From Trichomonas vaginalis G3 (Eukaryota > Parabasalia > Trichomonadida > Trichomonadidae): 64,000 bases of DNA. Shown here in pieces: positions 1 to 8,469 of this stretch (its first letter is position 1; every line of letters starts with the position of its first letter). Location: assembly GCF_026262505.1 (NCBI RefSeq), contig NC_067204.1, positions 8,713,797 to 8,777,796 on the forward strand. The letters are read 5' to 3'. The position numbers were made by a program, and so were the translations under genes. Below the pieces are notes generated by a model, which was not told where the DNA came from, made no database searches, and saw nothing but the letters and a program-made list of their open reading frames with translations.

Positions 1-1344
1 GGGAGAGGACTGATTGGCAACCTTCAAAACTTCTGTTCTCACTTCGGATATGTAGAACAGAACCTGTAAACATACGTTCAAATGACACGTATTTCCCATA
101 TTATGAAGACCAACAATACCACCTTTAATTGGGTAAAGGTAGTTCGCCTCTTGTGATGACTGTATGATATCGACAGCTTGATGAGCGACAGCAATGATGT
201 TCCGCTTTGATGGTTTCATGGAGGGTGCAACAACAGCAGCGACGGTATCGCTTGAAGGAAGAACCTTTGTTGGTGTAAAATCTTCGAAAAGGAGTAACTC
301 TTCATTATCATTCAGGGGTGATCCATCAATGTTATAATTTGTCAAACCGACTAAACCTGATATGATCAGAGGAAGTGATGTGCGCTCACCTCGAAAACCA
401 TTTTTCATGCAGGACCAGCATGACTTGAAACGTGCAAAGAAACGCTCGACAATCTGCCTGTCTTGGGCAATGGCGTTGTTGCGTTCAACGTCTGCTTCTT
501 CGTGGCTTCTCTTCATCACCACGGCAGTAAGGTGATATTTCTGGATTCCAATATAGCCCCGGTCGGCAAGTACAGGATATTGGTAATCATCAAATCCTCG
601 CTTTACTGTCAAAAAATCCGAGACTTTTGACAAATCGAAAATCTTCTTGTCATGGACTGCAGCCATAAACTCAACGTTTTGATGTATGGCTTTTCCATCT
701 GGTGACACGAGGACTTGGAGCTTAATACCGTTGCAGTGGTTTTTTTCATCCCAACTATAAAGCCTCTCTTCCTTTACCGAAGGAATGTTGAAAGGAATTG
801 TAGTGCTGTCTACAGCTGCAACAGCATCAGGGAAGTTTGTAAATTTGTTCTTCATTGAAGTTAACGGTGGACAGTGATTGGGAAGAAAATAGCTCGCAAA
901 GATTGGAAATGCAACATTGGTAGTTCTTGTAACTAATTTGGAATAGCATGACTGGGAAATATGTAGCAACGGACATAATGCTGAATAGGGCAAGTATGTG
1001 CAGTAATATGTGAGCGTGAGGAAGAGAGACTCGATTGTTGAAAATTTGACCTTCCTTCCTCTTCTGGCCCTTCCACAGTTGGATTCAATAATGTCAGCGA
1101 GGTATTCCAACTGTTCATATGTGAAGTTGCACAATGATCGGAGCTGGAGCTTTGGATGCATCCTGATGAATATTGAAATCGAGAACCTGGGCATTGGATT
1201 GGTCAATGTCATCTCTTTTGCCTCTTCTTCATTTAATGGCTCTTCATCTGTGTCGGAATTCTCAGGTGTAACAGTAACAACAATGTTCGCCCTTCTGGAT
1301 TCTTTTATCTTGGTGATGATATCTTCATCGCATGGTTCATCCAT
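1..1344 (-). CDS. DDE transposase fused to ubiquitin hydrolase (C19) start, partial
   Basis: One open frame of 448 codons starts at the ATG whose complement is 1342-1344 and runs off the left edge. The middle looks like a HARBI1/IS5-type (DDE_Tnp_4) transposase. Candidate catalytic residues are D179 in AAVDSTTIPF, D261 in VLADRGYIG and E300 in RQIVERFFARFKSCW. After about 100 linker residues comes GLHNMGNTCHLNVCLQ (residues 412-427), which matches the Cys box of family C19 ubiquitin-specific peptidases with the nucleophile at C420. The His box would lie outside the window. The frame is unbroken and the N-terminus is acidic. The transposase cuts and pastes DNA in the nucleus. The role of the peptidase part is unknown, perhaps protecting the transposase from ubiquitin-dependent turnover. 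It could also be a host gene made by capture. The family calls are my reading of motifs. Confidence 0.8.
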   Translation of the reverse strand, partial: MDEPCDEDIITKIKESRRANIVVTVTPENSDTDEEPLNEEEAKEMTLTNPMPRFSISIFIRMHPKLQLRSLCNFTYEQLEYLADIIESNCGRARRGRKVKFSTIESLFLTLTYYCTYLPYSALCPLLHISQSCYSKLVTRTTNVAFPIFASYFLPNHCPPLTSMKNKFTNFPDAVAAVDSTTIPFNIPSVKEERLYSWDEKNHCNGIKLQVLVSPDGKAIHQNVEFMAAVHDKKIFDLSKVSDFLTVKRGFDDYQYPVLADRGYIGIQKYHLTAVVMKRSHEEADVERNNAIAQDRQIVERFFARFKSCWSCMKNGFRGERTSLPLIISGLVGLTNYNIDGSPLNDNEELLLFEDFTPTKVLPSSDTVAAVVAPSMKPSKRNIIAVAHQAVDIIQSSQEANYLYPIKGGIVGLHNMGNTCHLNVCLQVLFYISEVRTEVLKVANQSSP

Positions 1345-1428
1345 GTTGATAAATGAAGTGATTAAAAGATATAAAAATCTTATCAAATTTGAAATAGAGT
1401 TCAAAATTAATAAATAATGAAACCCAAT

Positions 1429-1615
1429 CAATTTAATCATATCTAGATATCCTAATATATATCATTTTAAACTTGAAATTAAGAAACTGTGAAGAATTAA
1501 AAAACGTTTAAAATCTTTCATACAATTTAATCATATCTATATATTCTAGTATATATCATTTTAAACTCGAAATTAAGAAACTGTGAAGAATTAAAAAAAA
1601 CGTTTAAAATCTTTT
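1429..1615. repeat. Direct duplication, ~92 bp unit
   Basis: Two near-identical units lie head to tail at about 1429-1520 and 1523-1615. Each starts CAATTTAATCATATCTA and ends in AACGTTTAAAATCTTT. They sit just upstream of the transposase gene, so they may be the 5' flank or subterminal repeats of that element. No coding potential is seen. Confidence 0.75.
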
Positions 1616-1671
1616 AATAGAAATAGTTTATTTAAAAAATAAAAGTTTAACTGGTGCATAAGTAAAAATTA

Positions 1672-1750
1672 GATTCTCGAACTTATTATTATTTTTGATT
1701 GAAATATTAAAATAGTATTCCAATCAAAAATAATAATAAGTTCGAGAATC
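1672..1750. repeat. Perfect 30-bp inverted repeat
   Basis: GATTCTCGAACTTATTATTA and the next ten bases (1672-1701) recur as an exact reverse complement at 1721-1750, with 19 bases between. The arms have no mismatch. It could be a folded-back pair of transposon ends, a small MITE, or the terminus of the transposon whose gene starts at 1344. Confidence 0.85.
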
Positions 1751-1846
1751 GTAATTTTAGAACTTTTTTACATTCTTCACGCCTGTAAAATATTCCATAA
1801 TTACAGATTTTATTAATTACTACTTTTTTAGATACATTCTAAAGCT

Positions 1847-2115
1847 GGCGAAGCAACGCTAAAGTGATGATTAACAGTGAATCACTGCGACGACCCAACA
1901 TAATATATTGAGATTAATTTTCTAGGTACGGTTGAAATGGCGGAGACCTTCTGGCTGTGCCTCAGAGCCCCTAAAATATTTCAAAAGAAATATTTCTACC
2001 ATTTCGTCGAAAGATTAATCTCTGACTATGTCCGAGATAGCATCACTCAGGCGAAAGTATTACGCCGAGAATACCGATAGAAGTTTCTATCTAGTATAAG
2101 CGCCAGTATTTAGAA
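1847..2115 (+). ncRNA. Candidate structured RNA, type unknown
   Basis: A long-range stem closes this 269-base segment: TTCTAAAGCTGGCG (1847-1860) pairs with CGCCAGTATTTAGAA (2101-2115), 14 pairs with one bulge. Nested inside are GAGATTAAT/ATTAATCTC (1910-1918/2014-2022) and TGAAATGG/CCATTTCG (1933-1940/1999-2006). Local hairpins include AATATTTC-AAAA-GAAATATT and GATAGAA-GT-TTCTATC. GC content is higher than the flanks. I cannot assign it to RNase P, SRP, a snRNA or a self-splicing intron. It could instead be a foldback remnant of a mobile element. The strand is chosen only for description. Confidence 0.4.
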
Positions 2116-3723
2116 GAAAACATCTAAAAAAATGAACTATTTGTTCCATTCAATTATCAATTTTTTTTGTGAAAAAAAGAAATTTTGAAATTATACTTAT
2201 AATATTGTTAGCATATATAAAATAAACATTTTGGGAAAAATTATAAAATTTTCCAAAATTTACCATCGAAAATTTTCCCAAAAATTTTCAAAATTTTTCC
2301 TAAATGTTAGTCACCGTTACGGTTTTTTCTTTGGGGGCGAGCTTGCGAGCCCCCAAAAAAAGAAAAAACCGTAACGGTGAGCTCACATTTCGGCATAGTT
2401 TAAGTCTAGGTTTTGCATTTTAAAATGTTTGTTACCTTATCTTCTTTCAAAAAGTGGCAAAAATTTGTTTGAAATTTGAAAAAGATATTTTTATTTGCAT
2501 AAATGACATTCAACTAAGCTGTAGCATGATTCTTTTGCATGCTCTAGTTTTTTTCTCAGTTCAATCTCCTTCCATACTCTTGCTTTTACCAGTAAGATCG
2601 CACCAAAATTCTCAAAATTTAAGATCTCCAAATTTTATGTCCAACTCCAATTATCAAACGCCCTCATTAACGCCACTCATAGCCATCTTTCATGCATGAG
2701 AAATCGTTATGAGAAGATTTTTTACGGCTAATTATCTGATTCAATTCAGATCAATACTCAAAGCCCCATTATTTATTTATAAATCCTTGTTTGTCGCCTA
2801 TGCGAATAAAAATTCTTTTTATATTTTAAACAATTTTTTTCACTTTGGAAGGAGAAAGGTGACTAACATTTTAAAAATGCAAAAACCGACTAAACTATTC
2901 CCAAATATCCATCAACATTTTTCCCAAAAAATTTCACAGGAAAGTTTGCCAAAGCGGAACCCAACTAATATGTTCAATTCATGAAAATTTTATTTTAATT
3001 TACTAGGTTTATATAAACTTTTGAACCTTTTATAATGTCTATAGCAACTCAAATCAATTGCAATTCATTAATTTATTTGTTTGAGACAAATCATTAATTT
3101 ATTGATTTTTTTGAAACAAAAAAAGGACATAGGAACTATTCAATTTGTTTGTAATCCTTTTTTATCCACACTTGCTGAAAAAATAAAAAAATTAATTGTT
3201 ATATAAAATATCTTTGTATTTTGATTACATATTCTATATGTGGTATTCCGCAAATCATATTTCATATTCCATATGTGGTATTACATATTCAAATAAAAGA
3301 CACTTAATGTGCATTTTCTAATTCAATTAGATTTGCACATTAAGTGCCTTATTATTATAATAACTTTAATATGGAATAAGTCGAGTTTATTCCAATATAC
3401 GAGCTTATGCTCATATGTCGGGTTAAAATCTGGCGTTTGGCAATGTCGCAAAACGCCGATATGCTAATTCCTAAAAAATTTTTTTTATGAAAAAATTCTT
3501 TATTCGCAAAAGGTATATTATTTGCTCATGTACGAACATATGCGAGAAATTCCCAATTTAACTCTTTATTCGGTATTTGAAAATCAATAAATATTATCAA
3601 ATTAAAATAAATAAGAGAATTATATAAAAATGCGTTTTTATTTTGAATAAGAATTCAAAAATGGTTAGAAGTAAATTGTGGTTGAGTAGTGATCCAACTG
3701 CTCTACCTTAGAGTATTTCTCCT
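2116..3723. other. Non-coding, AT-rich spacer with small palindromes
   Basis: No convincing gene is seen. Besides the palindrome at 2311-2380 there is a 50-bp near-palindrome at 3299-3348 (arms ACACTTAATGTGCA and TGCACATTAAGTG around TCTAATT-C-AATTAGA) and a short hairpin GGCGTTT...AAAACGCC near 3434-3460. The short open frames here have no recognisable content. Confidence 0.6.
2311..2380. repeat. Long palindrome
   Basis: TCACCGTTACGG plus a T-rich run and GGGGGC (2311-2338) is mirrored by GCCCCC, an A-rich run and CCGTAACGGTGA (2349-2380). The loop is about 10 bases. An arm resembling its outer flank (GCATTTTAAAATGTT, around 2410-2440) recurs inverted near 2868-2915, so the whole 2.3-2.95 kb stretch may be a degraded inverted-repeat element. 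Confidence 0.7.
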
Positions 3724-3729
3724 TTGATT

Positions 3730-4292
3730 AATCCTCCTCAGGTTATCCTCAGTCTATCCTCAGACTACTCCTCAGATTATCCTCAGACGAGTCCTCAGAC
3801 TCCTCCTCAGATTATCCTCAGACTAGTCTTCAGATTATCCTCAGACTACTCCTCAGATTATCCTCGAACTACTCCTCAGATTATCCTCGAACTACTCCTC
3901 AGACTACTCCTCAGACTCCTCCTCAGACTAGTCCTCAGACTACTCCTCAGATTATCCTCAGACGAGTCCTCAGACTCCTCCTCAGATTATCCTCAGACTA
4001 CTCCTCAGATTATCCTCAGACTAGTCTTCAGATTATCCTCAGACTACTCCTCAGATTATCCTCAGACTCCTCCTCAGACTCCTCCTCAGATTATCCTCAG
4101 ACTAGTCTTCAGATTATCCTCAGACTAGTCCTCAGATTATCCTCAGATTATCCTCAGACTATCCTCAGATTATCCTCAGATTATCCTCAGACTAGTCCTC
4201 AGATTACTCCTCAGATTATCCTCAGACTACTCCTCAGACTATCCTCAGATTATTCTCAGATTATCCTTAGACTTGTCCTCAGATTATTCTTA
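3730..4292. repeat. CTCAGA tandem array (minisatellite)
   Basis: About 560 bp are made of imperfect 11-12 bp units such as CCTCAGATTAT and CCTCAGACTACT. It ends about 50 bp before the terminal repeat of Maverick 1. The open frame through it is a by-product of the repeat and is not called as a gene. Confidence 0.9.
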
Positions 4293-4340
4293 ACACTTTG
4301 CATATAAATCTCTAAATAATTTCTTATAATACTTTCTTTT

Positions 4341-4413
4341 ATTTTTATAAAAAAAAAGGTAGTGGGGCCTCCAGGCGCGTTGCGCCCTCTAGCCCTGAAG
4401 ATGTTTAGTATAA
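4341..4413 (+). repeat. Left terminal inverted repeat of Maverick 1
   Basis: ATTTTTATAAAAAAAAAGGT is followed by AGTGGGGC, a GC-rich hairpin (GGCGCGTTGCGCC) and CCTCTAGCCCTGAAGATG. It pairs with 30495-30567. The AGTGGGGC start fits the AG-start typical of Polinton termini. The outer AT-rich 20 bp are also inverted at the other end. Confidence 0.88.
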
Positions 4414-4437
4414 ATGAAGTTTTTATTCGGAAAATTG

Positions 4438-4530
4438 TTAGTCTTCTGGTGTGAATTCGGAGGACTCTTCTTCTTCCTCCATTGCTTCTGGGAAGAAGCC
4501 TTCTTCTGGGTCGAAAACATTATATAATGT
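4438..4530 (-). pseudogene. Fragment of the Maverick terminal gene (as at 53403)
   Basis: This short remnant matches the C-terminal, acidic end of the Maverick 2 gene at 53403-54301 (shared VFDPEEGFFPEAMEEE-type residues). Its place next to the terminal repeat is the same as in Maverick 2. It is broken and much shorter than that copy. Confidence 0.7.
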
Positions 4531-4617
4531 TTCACTTTTCACAAATTATATATGTTTTCATGTTTTGTCACTTTTCTGTCACTTTTCGGGTAAAAACATT
4601 TTTATTATTATATATAA

Positions 4618-5436
4618 ATGAATTTTACAAAACCACCGTTACCGTTCTTTGGAAATAAGAGTAGATGTAAAGATATTATATTGAGAGAACTTAAGAAACT
4701 ACCGAATGGTCTAACATTTGTAGATTTGTTCGGTGGAAGTTTCTATATATCCCATTTATGTCATACCGTATTTCCTGACTCAAAGATTATATGTAATGAC
4801 TTCGACAACTATATGGACCGTCTCAAACATATTCCATACACAAACAATATATTGAAAGAGTTAAAAGAAAAGATACCTATAGGTAAGATGGAACGTATAC
4901 CATTAGATAACAAAAATATTGTGAGAGAGGTTTTGAAAAAAGCAGAATATATAGACTGGGATAGTATATCTGCTAGACTATTATATAGTGGTTCTATAAG
5001 AGTTCATGACATTGAAACACTTATGTCAAAAGTTTTATATCTTAACTATACAAATGTTTTCAAAGAGGACATAGAAAAATATATTGAGGGTATAGAGTTT
5101 GTGAGATGTCATTGGACAGAGTTGTATGAAAAATATAAAGACAAGGAAAATGTTTTCTTTATAGTGGACCCGCCGTTCTATAACACATGGGATTTTCAAT
5201 ACCAAGTAGACTGGACTTTGAGAGACTCTTTAGAAACTTTAGACGTTTTACATAACCATCCATGCTTTTACTTTACATCCGATAAAAGTGGTTTGGAAAC
5301 CGTTATGAGATGGTTAGAGGACATACATGACTATGAGTTTAGATATGACAAGATAGAATATGAGAGAGGTCCTATAAACCGGAGAAAGTGTCATAACAAA
5401 GAAATTTTATTAGTAAGTAAATGTGGTTTGAAATAG
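4618..5436 (+). CDS. D12-class DNA adenine (N6) methyltransferase
   Basis: This 272-residue protein has the Dam/D12 order: PFFGNKS (residues 9-15, the FxGxK-type motif), FVDLFGGS (34-41, AdoMet-binding motif I), ICNDFD (58-63) and FIVDPPF (181-187, catalytic DPPY-like motif IV). It would transfer a methyl group from AdoMet to N6 of adenine in DNA, in the nucleus where the element lives. N6-adenine methylation and Maverick-linked methylases are known in T. vaginalis. The target site is unknown. Close relatives of Dam use GATC, and this element carries an array of AGATCT palindromes at 13.8-17.9 kb. The leader TTTTTATTATTATATATAAATG matches other element genes. It looks whole. Confidence 0.9.
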   Translation: MNFTKPPLPFFGNKSRCKDIILRELKKLPNGLTFVDLFGGSFYISHLCHTVFPDSKIICNDFDNYMDRLKHIPYTNNILKELKEKIPIGKMERIPLDNKNIVREVLKKAEYIDWDSISARLLYSGSIRVHDIETLMSKVLYLNYTNVFKEDIEKYIEGIEFVRCHWTELYEKYKDKENVFFIVDPPFYNTWDFQYQVDWTLRDSLETLDVLHNHPCFYFTSDKSGLETVMRWLEDIHDYEFRYDKIEYERGPINRRKCHNKEILLVSKCGLK

Positions 5437-5552
5437 GACTACTTGTTTTAGGTTTTTTCCATTGTGTCATTTATTTATTTGACGTGGCAGAAAGATATAG
5501 AGAATATGAAGATGAACCAATGCCTGCAAATGTTCAGTATATGTACTCGTAA
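5421..5552 (+). CDS. 43-residue membrane peptide
   Basis: The ATG at 5421 overlaps the last codons of the methylase in another frame. The peptide begins MWFEIGLLVLGFFHCVIYLF, a single hydrophobic segment, followed by a charged tail ending YMYS. Small membrane proteins are common in virion-forming elements. No family is recognised and no separate leader is seen, so it may be expressed by coupling with the methylase transcript. Confidence 0.45.
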   Translation: MWFEIGLLVLGFFHCVIYLFDVAERYREYEDEPMPANVQYMYS

Positions 5553-5575
5553 GAGATATTTTTATCTAATATTAA
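5553..5575 (+). promoter_or_regulatory. Maverick leader motif
   Basis: GATATTTTTATCTAATATTA directly precedes the ATG at 5576. The same TATTTTTA-Y core, 10-16 bases before an AAATG, recurs before the genes at 5958, 12949, 26890(-), 58101, 60193(-), 61797(-) and 62611. It differs from the host TCATTT initiator. Confidence 0.6.
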
Positions 5576-5939
5576 ATGGACGCACAGAACTTAGCGAATG
5601 CACAGCAACCTGGACAACCAAACCCAGAGAATATTCCAAATGAAGTTAGAATACAAACTGCAATGGCAAACTATGGTCAAGTGCCAACAGATGTACAAAT
5701 GCAAACTGCCATGTCAAATGACGCTGCGTTAGGTTTGCCACCATGGTATGCAAATATGAGATGGAAAGAGTTTTATACAAACCCTGAAGTGGGATATAAA
5801 CAACTTTATGCAGATGACGCGAAACACAGGAGTTGACCCAGAATATGTTTTCTACCAGAGGAGAAACAGAATGTATGAGCTCCAGTTAAAGAATGCTATG
5901 GAACTCAACAGGAAACGTAAGAGACTAGGCGGACATTAG
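5576..5939 (+). pseudogene. Unassigned Maverick gene
   Basis: The N-terminal part is rich in Gln, Asn and Pro and holds a doubled motif (VRIQTAMANYGQVPT, VQMQTAMSN). The end of the region encodes a basic tail. No family is recognised. It lies between the methylase and the small glycine-rich gene, on the same strand and with the element leader. Probably broken once. Confidence 0.5.
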
Positions 5940-5957
5940 ATTTTTACATATAGTAAA

Positions 5958-6200
5958 ATGGGTTTCTTCAGTAAGATAGGAAACTTCTTTCGAAATGTTG
6001 GAAGAGGTATATGGAATGGAATAAAAACCGTAGGAAGAGGAATTTGGAACGGAGTCAAAAATATTGGTAAAAGAGTAGGTCAGTTCGTTGGTATTATACC
6101 TAAAGACCCTGAACCAGAAGAACAAGCTCCTGTTATACAACAGCCTGAACCTGCACCACAGTCTAGTTGGCAACCAAATCCAACACCTCAACCGTATTAA
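5958..6200 (+). CDS. Small Gly-rich amphipathic protein
   Basis: The 80 residues begin MGFFSKIGNFFRNVGRGIWN and repeat the pattern GRGIWNG twice, giving an amphipathic basic helix of about 45 residues, then a Pro/Gln-rich tail. The gene at 9443 has a similar start and build. This resembles internal virion proteins that bind DNA or disturb membranes (adenovirus pVI-like in style), but that is inference. It is preceded by TTTTTACATATAGTAAAATG. It looks whole. Confidence 0.55.
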   Translation: MGFFSKIGNFFRNVGRGIWNGIKTVGRGIWNGVKNIGKRVGQFVGIIPKDPEPEEQAPVIQQPEPAPQSSWQPNPTPQPY

Positions 6201-6204
6201 AAAG

Positions 6205-7053
6205 TTATATTTTTACCGTTCGATAGTAGTTGTATATGAAACTAAGTTCTAAGTAAAACGCATGGTATAATGGAATTATTCTTTTTCTTCCATCTGTAGT
6301 AAACCATACTTGAAAGTCTGAAATATTTCCACTTGGTGGTTCGTATAACTTTGTAGGTTTTTCGTAAAAGTCATTTGCCAAGCATAAGAAAGAGTTTTGG
6401 GCGCCAGAAAATGAAGCATGAACAATAATAGCAGCTGGGTCGAAAACATTTTCATATGTTCCATTAGGGTTTTCGACTTCATAAAAGTCTGGGTGTACTG
6501 GATATGCTGCAGGCTGATTTAACATCCTCATAAACCTATACCATGCCAAGTTGTTATATTTTGTAGAAATATAAACGTTTTCTCCAAGGTCTTCTATTCT
6601 ATTGATTTTAACAGTTGCATTTTTCCTGTCATAAATAATATCGAGATGGTACTCTCCCTCGTCAATGTTATACTGGTTTGCATATTCGATATAGATATCG
6701 TTTATTTTTTCTTGAAAAGCTTGAAGAGTTGTTTCTAAGTTTACAAGCAAACTAACTTGTAAAAGTTTTCCCTGTTCAAATTTCTCATACATACGTTTTT
6801 CTTTGTTATAGTATCGAACTTCAAAACCGACCGTAAATGGGAAACCATGTATGGCTTCTGAAATGAACTTCATTCTACGAAAGCCAATAGCTTTTGTGAC
6901 AGATGGGTCTCTTAACCATCTTAATGGGTAGTCAAAACGATAGCCTTCATGCTTTACGGTCTCTGTCTCAAACTTTTGACCGACATTAGTAAAAAGTTCA
7001 TCTAATGGTTTAGTTGTAGCAACTCTTGAATTTTCTTTTTCTATTGAAAGCAT
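6205..7053 (-). CDS. Beta-rich Maverick protein, possible minor structural protein
   Basis: The 282-residue protein looks whole. It has no motif I can name. Conserved blocks are FDYPLRWLRDP near the N-terminus, YENVFDPA about residue 205, and HASFSGAQNSFLC...LYEPPSG...DFQVWFTTDG...IIPLY near the C-terminus. The same blocks occur in a second copy at 12949-13805 and, more diverged, in Maverick 3 at 62611-63468. A family conserved across two lineages and kept near the fibre and capsid genes suggests a virion component (penton or vertex protein is possible). It diverges from the tail-fibre-like gene across an 18-bp gap. Confidence 0.6.
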   Translation of the reverse strand: MLSIEKENSRVATTKPLDELFTNVGQKFETETVKHEGYRFDYPLRWLRDPSVTKAIGFRRMKFISEAIHGFPFTVGFEVRYYNKEKRMYEKFEQGKLLQVSLLVNLETTLQAFQEKINDIYIEYANQYNIDEGEYHLDIIYDRKNATVKINRIEDLGENVYISTKYNNLAWYRFMRMLNQPAAYPVHPDFYEVENPNGTYENVFDPAAIIVHASFSGAQNSFLCLANDFYEKPTKLYEPPSGNISDFQVWFTTDGRKRIIPLYHAFYLELSFIYNYYRTVKI

Positions 7054-7071
7054 ATTTTATCTAGAATAAAA
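7054..7071. promoter_or_regulatory. Bidirectional 18-bp leader
   Basis: Only ATTTTATCTAGAATAAAA separates two divergent ATGs (7053 minus, 7072 plus). It reads as a TTTTAT-C/T-TAGA motif on both strands, nearly a palindrome around TCTAGA. Both genes must start transcription within or beyond this gap. Confidence 0.6.
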
Positions 7072-8469
7072 ATGTCGAAAGATATTGCTTCCATAAGAGA
7101 AATACAACACAACCGACAACTCATTATGCAAGCTCTAAATAAGAACACAACAAACTTTTCAAACTATTCTAAGATATCTGAGTCATTGAAAGAAGGAAAC
7201 TTAAAACTGACATTAAACCCAATGACAGATGAGTTTCTATTTCAAGACAAGAAGAACAATACTGTCTGTATAAATCCAACAAAAGGAACTTTAAACGAGA
7301 AACCTATAAATGAACTTCTTTTGAAAACAGATGTTGACAACAAAGCTGACAAAGAATATGTAGACGATGCAATAGCAAAAGAAGAAGAAAGAGCTAACAA
7401 AGCTTATGCAACAAAAGAACATACTCATCCTGAACTAGCAGACAAAAAATATTTTGACAATAAAATGTCAAGTGAAGTGACAAGAGCTGAAAACGAATAT
7501 TCTAAAAAGACTCATATACATTCTATATCTGAAATAACAGACTTACAAGAAACCTTAAACAGTAAAAGTGCCGTTGGACATACACATACCATTGCAAATA
7601 TTACAAACTTACAAGAAACCTTAAACAGGAAAAGTGCCGTTGGACATACACATACCATTGCAAATATTACAAACTTACAAGAAACCTTAAACAGGAAAAG
7701 TGCCGTTGGACATACACATTCTATATCTGAAATAACAGACTTAAACGTTAGCCTTGAAAAGAAAGCAGACAAGAACCATACACATGATTTCTTCACAACT
7801 GTTGCTATAGAAAGTATTGAAGGAACGGTTGAAGGAACTGGTGGGGATGCATTATATTGTAAACCTCCTAACTTTCCACAAGGTTTAACATCGGATGACG
7901 ACATAACGACGATGAGAAACATTAGATGTAAAGATGTTTATGTCATGAAGGATGAACATAATATTAAATTCACTGCTCAAGATTTATATGACAAGAAAGC
8001 AGACAAAACAGAGCTTCAAACATTAAAGACAGAAATACTTCAAACATTATATCCTATAGGCTCTATTTATACGTCAATGAACTCTACCAGACCAGAAGTA
8101 GTACTTGGTTTTGGAACTTGGACTCAAATAGTCGACAGGTTTTTGTATTGTGCAAACTCTTCAAAGGAAACAGGTGGAAGTAAAACGATTTCAGGTGAAA
8201 ATTTACCTGCACACAGTCACTACATAGATTTAAGTACATCTCAAGCAGGTTGGCATAAGCATAGATATTGGGATTGGTCAGGAATGACAAAAGGTAAAGG
8301 ATATGATGTTAAAGACAACGTTAAGTTTGCTATAAATTGTTACTGGAGTAACACTGAGGGAGGAGGAAACCATACACATCGCGTTTCAGGATATACGCAA
8401 ACAACGGGACAAAGTAAAGACTACATGCCACCTTACATGACAGTTTACGCATGGTATAGAAATGCTTAG
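7072..8469 (+). CDS. Phage tail-fibre/collar-like protein
   Basis: This 465-residue protein looks whole. Residues about 100-235 are a fibre-like stalk with repeated HTH signatures, including three 22-residue units of the type SAVGHTHTIANITNLQ. Residues about 323-465 resemble the phage baseplate/tail-collar receptor-binding fold: LYPIGSIYTS, GTWTQIVDRFL, GENLPAHSH, GGGNHTHRVSG and a terminal DYMPPYMTVYAWYRN. Such domains form trimers that bind host surfaces in bacteriophages. In a Polinton it suggests a virion spike or attachment protein, captured from or shared with phage-like viruses. It converges with the integrase with a 4-base overlap of ends. Confidence 0.8.
   Translation: MSKDIASIREIQHNRQLIMQALNKNTTNFSNYSKISESLKEGNLKLTLNPMTDEFLFQDKKNNTVCINPTKGTLNEKPINELLLKTDVDNKADKEYVDDAIAKEEERANKAYATKEHTHPELADKKYFDNKMSSEVTRAENEYSKKTHIHSISEITDLQETLNSKSAVGHTHTIANITNLQETLNRKSAVGHTHTIANITNLQETLNRKSAVGHTHSISEITDLNVSLEKKADKNHTHDFFTTVAIESIEGTVEGTGGDALYCKPPNFPQGLTSDDDITTMRNIRCKDVYVMKDEHNIKFTAQDLYDKKADKTELQTLKTEILQTLYPIGSIYTSMNSTRPEVVLGFGTWTQIVDRFLYCANSSKETGGSKTISGENLPAHSHYIDLSTSQAGWHKHRYWDWSGMTKGKGYDVKDNVKFAINCYWSNTEGGGNHTHRVSGYTQTTGQSKDYMPPYMTVYAWYRNA

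Noticed and set aside
1847-2115. Identification as RNase P, SRP RNA or a group I intron
   Set aside because: None of the core strings I know for these RNAs appear in the right order; left as unknown structured RNA.
2454-2984. Two plus-strand frames of 81 and 91 codons
   Set aside because: Lie in inverted-repeat DNA, no leader, no recognisable residues.
3724-4128. 134-codon Ser/Leu-rich frame
   Set aside because: It is only the CTCAGA tandem array read in frame; composition follows the repeat.
7512-7922. 136-codon minus-strand frame
   Set aside because: Antisense shadow of the fibre-stalk repeats; Cys/Val-rich composition is the mirror of the HTH units.
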